NCBI GenBank assembly: GCA_964016885.1
Contig: OZ024747.1
Coordinates: 2,421,762 to 2,485,761, forward strand
From: Eledone cirrhosa
Taxonomy: Eukaryota > Mollusca > Cephalopoda > Octopoda > Eledonidae
Length of the DNA stretch: 64,000 nt
Reading direction: 5' to 3'
The notes beneath the pieces are model-generated. The model saw only the letters and a list, made by a program, of their open reading frames with translations, made no database searches and was not told the DNA's origin. Each line of letters starts with the position of its first letter. The first letter of the stretch is position 1. Positions 31,911-41,806 of this stretch are shown one piece after another. Both the position numbers and the translations under genes were made by a program.

Positions 31911-32207
31911 ACCATAGGGGACAGTGTCTTTCATTAGGAATATGGTAACGAAAGGGTTAAACGATAGGGGACAGTGTCTTTCATTAGAAATGTGGTAACG
32001 AAAGGGTTAAACCATAGGGGACAGTATCTTTCATTAGAAATGTGGTAACGAAAGGGTTAAACCATAGGGGACAGTGTCTTTCATTAGGAATATGGTAACG
32101 AAAGGGTTAAACGATAGAGGACAGTGTCTTTCATTAGAAATGTGGTAACGAAAGGGTTAAACCATAGGGGACTGTCTTTCATTAGAAAAATGGTAACGAA
32201 AGGGTTA
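31872..32207. repeat. 50-bp tandem repeat, nearly seven units
   Basis: Units start at 31,921, 31,971, 32,021, 32,071 and 32,121, each with ACAGTGTCTTTCATTAG, TATGGTAACGAAAGGGTTAA and CCATAGGGG. Differences are a few single bases; the last unit has a small deletion. Confidence 0.97.
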
Positions 32208-32970
32208 ATAGCTTAATGAAAGGAGGAAGAGCAGTGTCCATAATACTTTCAAGGCCTCCGTGACTAGTGGGAGGTTAGGTGAAAGTTAACTGAAGATCAG
32301 AAGCTTGGATCAAATACATACAACAAAACACCTTTGGCTTCTGAAGGCAGCCAACAGTCAGGTGGTAGTGCTTAACATAGTGACAGATTATGTCTGCTGC
32401 ACAAATATATTGATAGTGGTCTGCTAAAGTTCATGTGTCAGCATACAATATATAAGAGCTTACTTGTATGCTACACTGTCTTTTAGGAAATTTATCCATT
32501 ATGACACAGGCAAAATGAAATACATTATCATAGTTTTCTCATTGAACAAACATGAAATAGGCATAGGTTCAATAGCATTACAGTAGTAATAGCTTAAAGT
32601 AAAAATCTCTTTTTATTCTGTTTGCTATTCCAACTTGAAGTGTTTGAATGTGGCTGAATATTCAATGGAGAAAATCTGACATCTTCCTAATTAATATGGA
32701 TGTTGGTGTTTATAGACCATAATGTTGTGGACCTGATGTAGCTAAATGATATATTCGAGAGATATTGAACACTATTAATATAACATACAACAATATTTTT
32801 CCACCTCACTGACAAGTAGAAACCATTTCCAAAAATAAACCAGAAAATTATAGACATGGCTCTTCATTGAAAACAATGAATCAAGTGTAATGAGTCATGA
32901 AGTAATGGTATTGTTAAAATCCATTCGTTGAATCCCAATTCTAACTGATATTTTCTTTATCATCTAAAAA
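32208..32970. other. Unassigned interval
   Basis: No frame above about 50 codons with protein character and no repeat family seen elsewhere in the window. Confidence 0.5.
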
Positions 32971-33041
32971 CGGTGATGGTGAGGATGGTGGTGGTGGTGG
33001 TGATGGTGGTGGTGGTGGTGGTGGTGGGGTGGGGTGGGGTG
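32971..33041. repeat. (GGT)n microsatellite
   Basis: GGTGATGGTGAGGATGGTGG leading into GGTGG and GGGGT runs. Confidence 0.95.
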
Positions 33042-33594
33042 GGGGAATTCATGTTTAAAATAAATAGTGACCTCTTTCTGGAACCCAAGACAATGAACAT
33101 TGTCATCTGGTCAATATCTGATGTATTATTTTTATATGAAATAGACAAGTAATTTTCTTTTATATATAGCAATTATTTTACAACTAGATTCTTTCCCTCT
33201 CCATCCTCCACCCACACCTGTCTTTCATCCTCCCCCCTCACTCCTGTCTTTCACCCTCCCCATTCTCCACTCCTGTCACCCTCAACTCTCCCCTTCATCA
33301 TAGATAAGTGTAATGGCTAAAATAAAAAGAATTTTTTATAACATCACAACACTATAAACTGGATGATATGGTAGTTACTGTCATAAAAGGAAAATATAAA
33401 TTATCTTTACAAAGATGGTTTCACACACACACACACACACTCCCACATGTACTCCCACACGTGCAAGCACACACACAGACATACACACATGTGTGCACAC
33501 ATACACAAAAAATGAAAGAACTTGAATCATAATGATGTCAAACAAAACCAGGCGTTCCCTATCTCTTTGTGCCATGCATTCTTACTCTGAGTGT
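33042..33594. other. Unassigned, with CT-rich (33,180-33,300) and (CA)n (33,421-33,510) tracts
   Basis: CTGTCTTTCATCCTCCC repeats about three times in the C-rich block. Confidence 0.5.
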
Positions 33595-33695
33595 GTGTAT
33601 ATATATATAGAGAGAGAGAGAGGGAGGGATATATATATATATATATATATGTGTATATATAGAGAGAGGGAGAGACATATATATATATGTGTGTG

Positions 33696-33747
<52 letters not shown>

Positions 33748-33791
33748 TATATGTGTGTGTGTATATATATATATATATAGAGAGAGAGACA

Positions 33792-33830
<39 letters not shown>
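33595..33830. repeat. Higher-order microsatellite (TA)n-(GA)n-(TA)n-(GT)n
   Basis: Four composite units of TATATATAGAGAGAGAGA, CATATATATAT and GTGTGTGTAT. Confidence 0.95.
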
Positions 33831-33832
<2 letters not shown>

Positions 33833-34344
33833 CTCATTTTCTTCATCACCATCCATAGCTTTAAATTTCACTTTATTTTTAACAATAAAACCAATATAAT
33901 GTATGAAGTTAATAGCTTCATTTAATCTAACCTGTCTCAAGCCTCCTTTAGACTAAAGTAAAGGACCATGTGATGTTATATATGCTGTTAATATTCTATT
34001 GTATTGAAGAATGTTCCGTTACTATGGAGTAGTGTTGGCTTTTTGTTGTTGTTTAACCCTAGGTTGGCCCTCATCAAAGAAAATGATCATGAAAACCATT
34101 ACAACCATGACCACCCTATCGACTTTTTTAAGCATATTGTATGTGTTCTTGAAAAGTATGTTTTAGGGGAAATTTTTTTGCTATTTCTAGCAGGTCTAAT
34201 AACCACTTAGAGGCTCCATTATTGGCTTCTTAAAGATATTTTGTGCAGGAGTCAATGTTATAGGGTTCATTATTGTGATGGTACATTGCTGTGTCTTTAC
34301 CCCAGGATCTGTGAGAAAAAGTATTCCAGTAGATTCCGTAAGGC
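33831..34344. other. Unassigned interval
   Basis: TTTAACCCTAGGTTGGCCCT near 34,052 looks like part of another dispersed repeat, but I see no second copy in this window. Confidence 0.4.
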
Positions 34345-34460
34345 AGCTGGCCTTAGGAAAGACATCCATCTATAGAAACTGAGCCAAATATGGAATATAA
34401 GACCAAGTGTCATCCTCTAGTTTGGCTAGTTGTAGACTAGAATTGTCTGGTCAATCCATA
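34345..34460 (+). mobile_element. RTE-1-type 3' remnant, strongly diverged
   Basis: CAGCTGGCCTTAGGAAAGAC and ATCCATCTATAGAAACTGAG correspond to the GGTGTTAGGAAGGGCATCCAG...GTAGAAA block. Confidence 0.5.
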
Positions 34461-34465
34461 ACAGA

Positions 34466-34515
34466 GGGAGAGGGAGAGAGAGAGAGAGAGGGAGAGAGAG
34501 GGAGAGAGAGATTGT
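34466..34515. repeat. (GA)n microsatellite
   Basis: GAGAGGGAGAGAGAG units. Confidence 0.95.
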
Positions 34516-34611
34516 AGAGAGAGAAGAGTTACTGTGTAGAGATTCTAGAGATAGTAATAATAATATAATAATAGTGTTGTTATTGTTGTTGTTATCATTA
34601 CTATTATTGTT

Positions 34612-35238
34612 GTTGGCGTTCTATAGAGTATTAGTGGAGGGGAAGAGCGACGATGTACTTGGGGAAAATCTAGGCGTCGACGAAAATCAACTAGCCAATC
34701 TCTTTGGAAGAACTTTCGGGCCAGGGCCTATGGACAACTTCCAGAAATCCCTGGCAGTGTTACTGAGGAGCTTTGCCAGTTCGGGATAAACTCTACAGGC
34801 ATGGAGGTGCCGTCAGCCAGGCATGTCCGAGATGCACGCAGGGCAACGAAACCATCCTGCATGCACTCGTCCAGTGTCCGAGCATTGCTGACTTGTGGGT
34901 TTATGTTGAACACCTGCTGTCGCATGTAGAACGGATCTGACTATCAGCTGAGTCCATCGTGAGGTGCCCCACCCTCTTTCTTTAGCCGGGAAGGGCAGGC
35001 AGTTTTTATCTGTCTGGTAGCCATGGCGAAAGAGATAGTATGGTGGACGTGTCTGAAAGGGCTGAAGACGAGCACTTACCTCTTCGGTGATGCCCTGATT
35101 AACTTTTTCCAATTTCATTTGAAAAGGAAAATCAGGGTAGAGAGGGAGGTGCTCTCTTCCCAGCTTTTTGTTGAAAGATGGGTGAGAGAGGCAAGAATGG
35201 CCCGAGTGAGTGGACCTACTCTGAGTATATGCCTGTAA
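34612..35238 (+). pseudogene. Third LINE family, C-terminal part with zinc knuckle, broken
   Basis: A first piece (VLGENLGVDENQLANLF) is in one frame. A second, LPVRDKLYRHGGAVSQACPR then CTQGNETILHALVQCPSIAD, has the C-x2-C...H-x4-C pattern of the zinc-binding region found after LINE reverse transcriptases (cysteines at 34,824-34,835, His about 34,860, Cys 34,875). After a TGA and a frame change comes MAKEIVWWTCLKGLKTSTYL through VERWVREARMARVSGPTLSI and a TAA near 35,238. At least two breaks make it inactive. The 3' end is shared with 42,262-42,560. The clade is unknown; it is neither RTE-1 nor the 20.25 kb family. Confidence 0.75.
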
Positions 35239-35475
35239 ATTGAAGGTGGAAAACTGGGAGAGGACAGGGTCACCGTGGCTTTTTTTAATGGGCTTTCTCC
35301 ACGATGTCCCTTGGAAGTCTCCCCCCTATTGGGGAATTTTTTCATTGTTCTATTATTACATCCTCTATTTTTTTTGTTTTTTGCACGCAGAAATGCCCAT
35401 TTGTACCGTCCTGTATTGTCCTGTTCTGTCCTTAATGTCTACTTTGTGTAAACCCTTGTGGTTAATAAAGAAAGC
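35239..35475 (+). mobile_element. 3' UTR of the third LINE family
   Basis: It has TGTCCTGTTCTGTCC, CTTAATGTCTACTTTGTGTA AACC and ends GGTTAATAAAGAAAGC followed by ATT repeats. The related copy at 42,262 ends CTGGCTAATAAAAAATC in the same context. Confidence 0.7.
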
Positions 35476-35743
35476 ATTATTGTTGTTATTAATATTATTA
35501 CTATTACTATTATTATTAATTTATTTTTATTGTTATTATGTTCAATAATGAAATTAATCAGATGATTCTGCAAGCTCATAACAAACATCATCTTGAAAGA
35601 ATGTGATACAGCAGAGTTAGAGAGTTTATAGAATCTAGGAGGTGACATTTTAGGACAAGAACTTTTTCAAGTAGATCTTCTCATGCCACTGGCAACTATT
35701 CTAATATGAAATGAGACAGAAATTGCAATTTCTAGTGAATATG
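35476..35743. other. (ATT)n and unassigned sequence
   Basis: TATTATTACTATTACTATTA tract then unassigned. Confidence 0.5.
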
Positions 35744-36027
35744 TTGACTACTTACTTGTGTGATGTGCCTGAACTAGCGTAACATAATATCTTGACTACT
35801 TACTTGTGTGATGTGCCTGAACTAGCGTAACATAATATCTTGACTACTTACTTGTGTGATGTGCCTGAACTAGCGTAACATAATATCTTGACTACTTACT
35901 TGTGTGATGTGCCTGAACTAGCGTAACATAATATCTTGACTACTTACTTGTGTGATGTGCCTGAACTAGCGTAACATAATATCTTGACTACTTACTTGTG
36001 TGATGTGCCTGAACTAGCGTAACATAA
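35744..36027. repeat. 48-bp tandem repeat, six units, essentially identical
   Basis: The unit holds TGATGTGCCTGAACTAGCGT and CTTGACTACTTACTTGTG; copies at 35,761, 35,809, 35,857, 35,905, 35,953 and 36,001 show no differences that I can see. Confidence 0.97.
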
Positions 36028-36132
36028 GAGTCATGTAAAATATCAGTTTATGACATTTCTAGTGAGAAATACAATAAACAGTAACAATATTGGAAAAGTA
36101 AAGAAAACTCAGGCAGAAAAAGAAATTATAAT
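36028..36132. other. Unassigned interval
   Basis: AT-rich. Confidence 0.4.
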
Positions 36133-36290
36133 TTAAGTACAGGCTTGGCTGTTTGGTTAAGAAGTACACTTGGCAACCACAGGGTCTAGGTCTCTAGCCT
36201 GTCTTATGGAAACTTGGGCAAGGGGCTTCTACTATAGTCTGGGGGTCACCAATGCCTTGTAGACAGAACCTGTACAGAGACCATAGTTTA
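36133..36290 (+). mobile_element. tRNA-derived SINE, third type (SINE-C)
   Basis: The head GGCTTGGCTGTTTGGTTAAG has an A box of TGGCTGTTTGG form. ACTTGGGCAAGGGGCTTCTA and ATAGTCTGGGGGTCACCAA follow. I know this order from cephalopod SINEs with a TGGCTGTGTGGTTAAGAAG head. The B box is decayed. This is the only clear copy in the window. Confidence 0.75.
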
Positions 36291-36295
36291 TAGTA

Positions 36296-36347
36296 TATAT
36301 ACATACACACACACACACATATATATATATATGTATATACACACATG

Positions 36348-36379
<32 letters not shown>

Positions 36380-36400
36380 CACCCACATACATACATACAT
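36296..36400. repeat. (CA)n/(TA)n microsatellite
   Basis: Standard compound tract next to the SINE tail. Positions 36,401-36,542 are unassigned. Confidence 0.9.
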
Positions 36401-36542
36401 ATATATATACACCCACCCCTCACATACACTACAGGCAAAAACATCCCTATAAACTAATCCACCAATCAAAACAAACTTTATTGACCAACATATGAACTTC
36501 TGACTTTATCATACAGCATGTATTCATTTTCTACTAGCATTA

Positions 36543-36684
36543 CAAGGGGTCCGACGAGCCGCACATTACAGAGTCGGGTAAGATTGATACAGATCAAACC
36601 TTGAGCTGATCAGTGGTGAAACACGTGTCACCAACCAATAAACATAATGAAGGAGTAACCAATCGTCCTTGTTATCTTTTCACT
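36543..36684 (+). repeat. Dispersed repeat E, copy 1
   Basis: GGGTCCGACGAGCCGCACAT, TTGAGCTGATCAGTGGTGAA and CAATCGTCCTTGTTATC match 39,426-39,565 in the same order and orientation. GTGGTGAAACACGTGTCACC is a near-palindrome. Confidence 0.8.
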
Positions 36685-36784
36685 ATAATACACTCTGTCT
36701 AGCTCTACACCTCCACACTGAAGTGAACCTAAACATCGAGTGCTCACCCGGGTGAACCTACAGTAACTCCAAGTTACACTCCCT

Positions 36785-36820
<36 letters not shown>

Positions 36821-36823
36821 GTT
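36685..36823. other. Unassigned sequence and (TA)n
   Basis: GAACCTAAACATCGAGTGCT and a (TA)n run at 36,788-36,819. Confidence 0.4.
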
Positions 36824-36958
36824 ATTCCGGGTTGAATTGGAGGTAACCACAGTAAGTAAGGTACTCAATACATAGCAGAGTATAAAAGTTTTAATATAGA
36901 TGAGATTCTACAGGACTAGAACTGTTTCATTCTTTAGAAATCATCAGGAATCTGGGTA
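36824..36958 (+). repeat. Dispersed repeat D with its neighbouring segment
   Basis: GGTAACCACAGTAAGTAAGG, GTACTCAATACATAGCAGAG, then AGGACTAGAACTGTTTCATT and AGAAATCATCAGGA. The inverted counterpart at 42,950-43,070 has both parts in the mirrored order, so they form one unit. Confidence 0.75.
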
Positions 36959-37169
36959 TCAAAAAATAAATATGGTATTTATAGGTCTCTTCAGGTGGTA
37001 GGAGAGGGTAGGGAGTGGGATGGGTAGAGGTCATTGGTTGATAGAAAAGGGAATTCATTAAAAGCTAATTCTTTAAGGTTCTACTTAGTGACAAAGGCCT
37101 AGAGAGTTCTATAGACCAGTTCAAAATATTATCTTCAAATTTCTCTTAAACTATATTCCAAAAGTCAAC
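36959..37169. other. Unassigned interval
   Basis: No supported feature. Confidence 0.5.
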
Positions 37170-37252
37170 AGACACATTCACACTCACACACACTCACACA
37201 CACACTCGCGCGCAACCCCCCCCACATACATATATACATAAATATATATCAC

Positions 37253-37284
<32 letters not shown>

Positions 37285-37344
37285 ACATATATATATATAC
37301 ATATATATATACACATATACATATATATATATACATACACACAT

Positions 37345-37392
<48 letters not shown>

Positions 37393-37678
37393 TACACACA
37401 TACACACACATATACATACATATACATACATACACACATACACGTATATATACACATACATACACACATATATATATATACACACATATATACATATATA
37501 CACATATACACGTATGCATATATACATATATACATATATACACACATATACATACATATACATATATACATAATATATTTATATATATATATATATATAT
37601 ATTCACATATATGCATATACATATATATATATACACACAGACATACACACATACATACATACACATATATATACACAT

Positions 37679-37740
<62 letters not shown>
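37170..37740. repeat. Long compound microsatellite (CA)n/(TA)n/(CATA)n
   Basis: About 570 bp, ending with nearly 60 bp of pure (TA)n. The long open frames are Tyr/Ile/Cys artefacts. Confidence 0.97.
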
Positions 37741-37741
<1 letters not shown>

Positions 37742-38222
37742 TGAGGGGGTAGGTGTGAGTGTATATACAAGTCAACCAACATAAGCCTTTTATTTCTAAA
37801 TTTTCTAAACTATTTAAGTATTTGACTCTAACCATTATTTTAAGTATTACCACCCCAGATTAATTCCTCAATTTGTATGTGTGGATGTGTGTGTGTGTCT
37901 GTGGAGGTGGGTGTGAGTGTACGTGAAAGCCAACCAACATAAGACTTTTTATTTGTAAATTACTAGCATCTACAAACTGACCAATGAGAATTAAGACTAT
38001 TCCTGCTGACAACATTAAATTATTCCTAACAAGCTCATATGTCCCAAGGCTCTGATACCATCAACACCATAAACACAGAGCTGGCATATCTAAGAACTGA
38101 CTAACTGCCTGATGAGGTCATAGCCATTCAATGGCTATAATCGAAATATATATATAGCAGTAAATAAAGGATAATGAGTTCATGCAATTGACTTATGTTT
38201 CATCACTATATATATATATATA
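37741..38222. other. Unassigned, with a diverged 60-bp direct duplication
   Basis: GTGTGAGTGTATATACAAGT with CAACCAACATAAGCCTTTTA (37,755) recurs as GTGTGAGTGTACGTGAAAGC with CAACCAACATAAGACTTTTT (37,911). The end (38,166-38,210) is the segment shared with 12,266-12,308. Confidence 0.55.
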
Positions 38223-38332
38223 ATCATCATCGTTTAACGTCTATCTTCCATGGTAGCATGGGTTAGACGGAAATTTTCCCACTTGAGGCAAAATTGGTCG
38301 GGTAACCGTGTCTCGCTCAAATAGGACTATAT
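38223..38332 (-). mobile_element. RTE-1 3' end, short
   Basis: TCATCATCGTTTAACGTC, GGTAGCATGGGTTAGACGG and ACTTGAGGCAAAATTGG. Confidence 0.8.
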
Positions 38333-38344
38333 ATATATGTATAT

Positions 38345-38648
38345 CATCATCATCATCATCGTTTTATGTCCGCTTTTCCCTGCTTGCAAGGGTGGGATGG
38401 GAACTGATTCTGGGTTGATTTCTACAGCTGGATGCCCTTCCTAACACCAACCTCATTTACAGTGAGTGCTGGGTGCTTTTGCAGTGGAATGATGTGGACC
38501 CCAGTCCCTATCATCTCATTTCTACAGCTGAGTAAACTGGAGCAATGTGAAATAGAGTGTCTTGCCCAAGGAAACAACACATCACCTGGTCTGAGAATTG
38601 AACTCACAATCTTTAGATTGCAAGGCCAGTGCTCTAACCACTAAGCCA
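38345..38648 (-). mobile_element. SINE-B, full length with RTE-1-type tail
   Basis: On the minus strand it starts TATGGCTTAGTGGTTAGAG, has B box GTGAGTTCAATTC, body CTCCAGTTTACTCAGCTG, then the block AGGTTGGTGTTAGGAAGGGC shared with RTE-1, and ends in (GAT)n. It carries both a tRNA-type promoter and a LINE tail. Confidence 0.88.
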
Positions 38649-38649
38649 T

Positions 38650-38805
38650 AAGTACTCAATACTTAGAGTAGTAGAGTGGGTAATAGGAATGAGTAGGACC
38701 CCGACGGCTGAGCTGAAGCCGTTTCGACGGCTAATTCTGGACTAATTTAGTCCAGAATTAGCCGTCGAAACAGCTTGAGCTCAGCCGTCGGGGTCCTACT
38801 CGTTC
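38650..38805 (+). mobile_element. Hairpin element F, copy 2, with nested palindrome
   Basis: The flank GTACTCAATACTTAGAGTAG and TAGAGTGGG is followed by a 119-bp near-perfect palindrome (38,687-38,805). The outer part ACCCCGACGGCTGAGCT equals copy 1 at 8,978-9,068. The inner part CGACGGCTAATTCTGGACTA and its complement are additional. Only about two mismatches lie in 59-bp arms. Confidence 0.8.
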
Positions 38806-38842
<37 letters not shown>

Positions 38843-38870
38843 CATATACATATATATATATACACACATA
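38806..38870. repeat. (TA)n/(CATA)n microsatellite
   Basis: Directly abuts the hairpin element. Confidence 0.9.
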
Positions 38871-38914
38871 CATGGAAGGAAAATTGATAGATAAGATCCC
38901 AACCTCATTTTCTT

Positions 38915-39100
38915 ACTAGGTTGGGTGGAACTTGTGAAATCAAACAAAAGAAACAATGTTTCCATTGATGATAATATCTACAGGTTGCAGCTCCTGGCAG
39001 AGCAACATGAAATAAAGTATCTTGCTTAAGGACATAACCCATCACCCAATCTGGGAATCAAACTCGCAACCACATGATTGCAGATCCAATTCTCTAACGA
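38915..39100 (-). mobile_element. SINE-B relative with GCAACCTG body
   Basis: On the minus strand: head with GTTAGAGAATTGGATCTGC, B box GCGAGTTTGATTCC, CTTTATTTCATGTTGC, CAGGAGCTGCAACCTG and GAAACATTGTTTC. Same type as 11,540-11,770. Confidence 0.7.
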
Positions 39101-39282
39101 CCTTCACATACATATTCCATACGTGTACCTTCACATATATATTCCATACGTGTACCTTCACATATATATTCCATATGTGTACCTTCACATATATATTCCA
39201 TATGTGTACCTTCACATATATATTCCATATGTGTACCTTCACATACATATTCCATATGTGTACCTTCACATATATATTTAAG
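39101..39282. repeat. 27-bp tandem repeat, about seven units
   Basis: CCTTCACATATATATTCCAT plus ATGTGTA. A unit length of nine codons keeps frames open on both strands. Confidence 0.97.
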
Positions 39283-39390
39283 GATGACGACTTCATAAAG
39301 AAATGCAAAGCAGTGAAATTCAAAGGAACTCACGGGAGGGGAAGACCTAGGAAAACTTGGTAGGATGTGGTAAAGGCTGATATCATGAAG
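39283..39390 (+). pseudogene. RTE-type LINE C-terminal scrap
   Basis: DDDFIKKCKAVKFKGTHGRG followed by RPRKTW, then TAG instead of the usual Asp, DVVKADIMK. GRGRPRKTW is the same C-terminal signature as GVGRPRKTWDD in RTE-1. About 35 residues remain. Confidence 0.7.
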
Positions 39391-39425
39391 AGAGAGAGAC
39401 ATATATATATATATATATATATATA

Positions 39426-39565
39426 TGAGGGTCCGTCGAGCTGCCGATTATTGAGTTGGGTAGGACCGATATAGATCGAATCTTGAGCTGATCAGTGGCG
39501 AAACGCGCGTCACCTATCAATAAATGCAATGAAGGCATAATCAATCGTCCTTTTTATCCTTTCTA
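39426..39565 (+). repeat. Dispersed repeat E, copy 2
   Basis: GGGTCCGTCGAGCTGCCGAT, TTGAGCTGATCAGTGGCGAA and CAATCGTCCTTTTTATCC; flanked by (TA)n on both sides. Confidence 0.8.
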
Positions 39566-39800
39566 TATATATATATATATGCATTATATATATATATATA
39601 TATTTATGCATTATATATATATATATATAATATATATATATACACACACATATATATATATATGTGTGTGTGTGTGTAAATATATATATAAAATAGATTT
39701 CTGCACACTTCCAAATATCATTCACAAGGTGCATATATTCATATATGTGTATGTGTGTATGTGTGTGTATGTGTGCATGTATATGTGTATGTGTGCATGC
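39566..39800. repeat. (TA)n/(GT)n microsatellites
   Basis: TA tracts with ATGCATTATATA units, then GT-rich sequence. Confidence 0.9.
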
Positions 39801-40436
39801 ACATAGATACTGCAGCTATATTTGCTGGATGAAATGATTCAATTGTTGTCTCTGAAAGAAACTCTAGCAATAATTTATAATACCAATGCCAACAATTATG
39901 GAATAATGTAACGTGATAGGGCTCAAATTATATTTGCAGTGACTATTATAATTTCATATGAGCAACCTCATGAGAAAACAATACCAGTGTGGGATTTAAA
40001 CAGATGCAACTACTTTGAGGCAATGAACTGATTAAGTGACCCCTGACAATAACTTTTGAATGATGCAATCTAAGAACTTCCCAGAATTTCCCTTATCCTG
40101 TATAATATTATTATTGTTGATAGCTTTCGGCTTCTAGTAATACACAGTAAGAAGACGAAAGAGGAAATGAGATTTATAAATAGAAAGGAAATATAGGATA
40201 TAACATCAAAATTGCAGATGTTCAATGGAAAAAATTTTTAAATAGAAATTTTTAAATCACAAGAGTCAATTTTTGTCCTATATAATTTATTTCACCAACT
40301 TTTAGCTTATTAGGCCTTTTATTGTATGATAAAAAATGAAATTATTATTATTATTATAATTAGGTGTCAATTTTCTTTTTCGTCAATTTTATTTTAATAC
40401 ATTATTTTTAGATAAAGATTTAATTTATTTATTCAG
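39801..40436. other. Unassigned, repeat-poor interval upstream of the candidate exon
   Basis: AT-rich, low in recognised repeats, ending in an acceptor-like TTTAATTTATTTATTCAG at 40,436. Possible intron. Confidence 0.45.
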
Positions 40437-40711
40437 GTATGAAATCTTGTCCAGAAGAGCAGCTACTGAAGACAGATAGGAAGTCTTTACCATGGGCCAT
40501 CACGAGACAAAAAGATGTCTCTACCACAAAATTTTCAAAACTACCAACTTGTGATAATAAAGCACCTTCTACAGATGTTATTGATCTAAAATCTTTTAGG
40601 GTAAGCAATACTACCAGTTCTTCAAAACCATGGAACTTACCAAGCAAAAACAGTTTTAGTACATACACTAAGGCATCACCAGTTGTACAACCAAAGATCC
40701 TTCATTCTTGA
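40437..40711 (+). CDS. Candidate host-gene exon, function unknown
   Basis: A non-repetitive frame of 90 codons (ATG at 40,439, TGA at 40,709-40,711) directly follows an AT-rich tract ending TTATTCAG, a plausible splice acceptor. It begins MKSCPEEQLLKTDRKSLPWA and is rich in Lys, Ser, Thr and Pro, looking hydrophilic and probably unstructured, with two PW motifs. An internal AGG|GTAAGC at 40,600 would make a good splice donor, so the exon may instead end at 40,600 after 54 complete codons; alternatively it is a last exon running to the TGA. Balanced codon use, the absence of repeats and the splice-like flanks argue for a gene; no domain is recognised. The ATG may be internal. Confidence 0.45.
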
Positions 40712-41077
40712 CATTTTTTATCAAACAAAATTCCCTCCCGTGTTCATTTATGTCTTGGTGTCATAATGACAATCAGAAACTGGTGACGACATCCAAGCTG
40801 CATTACTAGAAAATTTACCAAAGATGGCACAAAAACAAACTAACATAAAATGAATTAGTGCAGAATATTCTTAATACCTTTGCCCAACATGTTTGTCTTT
40901 TGTCATTCTAGGAATGAAGTAACAATAGATTGTGAGCAATTGTAAAACTACTCTCACTGCACTGGTGCTAAATGGGTTGTGCATTGCATTGATAATATAG
41001 AATAATGGTTTACCACATTCATACAAAGTCATTCTTTTTTTTTAATATAAAAAGGTTATAGTTGATTATTATACACC
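40712..41077. other. Unassigned; possible 3' UTR or intron of the candidate gene
   Basis: Repeat-free AT-rich sequence. No AATAAA close to the stop codon. Confidence 0.35.
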
Positions 41078-41140
41078 AGTATATTACTGCTATTTATTTC
41101 ATTAAACATGGAAGGCTGGAAAATGAAGTCAGTCCAGAGA
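41078..41140 (-). mobile_element. SINE-A fragment, diverged
   Basis: ACACCAGTATATTACTGCTA and TTTATTTCATTAAACATGGA correspond to the minus-strand body. Confidence 0.5.
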
Positions 41141-41199
41141 GACAAAACTTATAAAACTATTATAATGCATTTATTCTGGAATTCTATCATTTAAGCAAA

Positions 41200-41373
41200 T
41201 TTAGTTCCAGTACTTTAGGCTTTGAGTTCAAATCCTGCTGAGGTCAAATTAGTCATTCATCATTTTGGGCTCAATAAAATACAGTACCAGTAATGCACTT
41301 GGGTTGATTTAATCAACTTTCTCCTTCTCTTCAAGTTGCTAGCTTTGTACCAAAAGTAGAAACAATTATTGTT
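41200..41373 (+). mobile_element. SINE-A, long-tailed, head truncated
   Basis: GAGTTCAAATCCTGC B box, CAATAAAATACAGTACCAG, T-rich block, end AGTAGAAACAATTATT. The terminal motif is of the short-tail type although the T-rich block is present. Confidence 0.8.
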
Positions 41374-41389
41374 ATTACTATTAGCATTG

Positions 41390-41588
41390 TACAACATGCT
41401 TCACAGCATAGAGTTACATCTCTTTACAGTCTGAATTCAAATCTTGCTGAGGTTAGCTTTGCCTTTCATCCTTACGGGGCCAATAAAATAAAGTACCAGT
41501 AATGCAGTGGGGTAGATTTAAACAACTTTCCACCCACCAAATATTGTTGGCCTTGTGCCCAATTCAGAAACCATTGTTATTATTATTA
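41390..41588 (+). mobile_element. SINE-A, long-tailed
   Basis: ACAACATGCTTCACAGCATA, GAATTCAAATCTTGC, AATAAAATAAAGTACCAG and the end TTCAGAAACCATTG. Confidence 0.85.
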
Positions 41589-41599
41589 TATAATAAGTA

Positions 41600-41806
41600 T
41601 GGTGGATTATCCAGAATGTTAGAGCATTGAACAAATATGCTTTGTGGTATTTGTTTTAGATCTTTACATACAGAACTCAAATCCTACAGAGCTCAAATCC
41701 AGCTGAGCTCAACTTTGCCTTTCATCTTTCCATGGTTGATAAATTTAGTGCCAGTTAAGTACTGTGGTTAATTTAATCAACTTTTTCCCTACCATCATAG
41801 AATATC
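41600..41806 (+). mobile_element. SINE-A, diverged, with a local duplication at the B box
   Basis: AGAACTCAAATCCTACAGAG and AGCTCAAATCCAGCTGAG duplicate the B-box area. The body continues to TTTAATCAACTTTTTCCC. Confidence 0.75.

Noticed and set aside
34813..35118. 101-codon minus-strand frame.
   Set aside because: Shadow of the LINE C-terminus, whose plus-strand reading has the zinc motif and a natural ending.
35744..36027. Regular repeats considered as a CRISPR array.
   Set aside because: The 48-bp units are directly adjacent without unique spacers, and the genome is eukaryotic.
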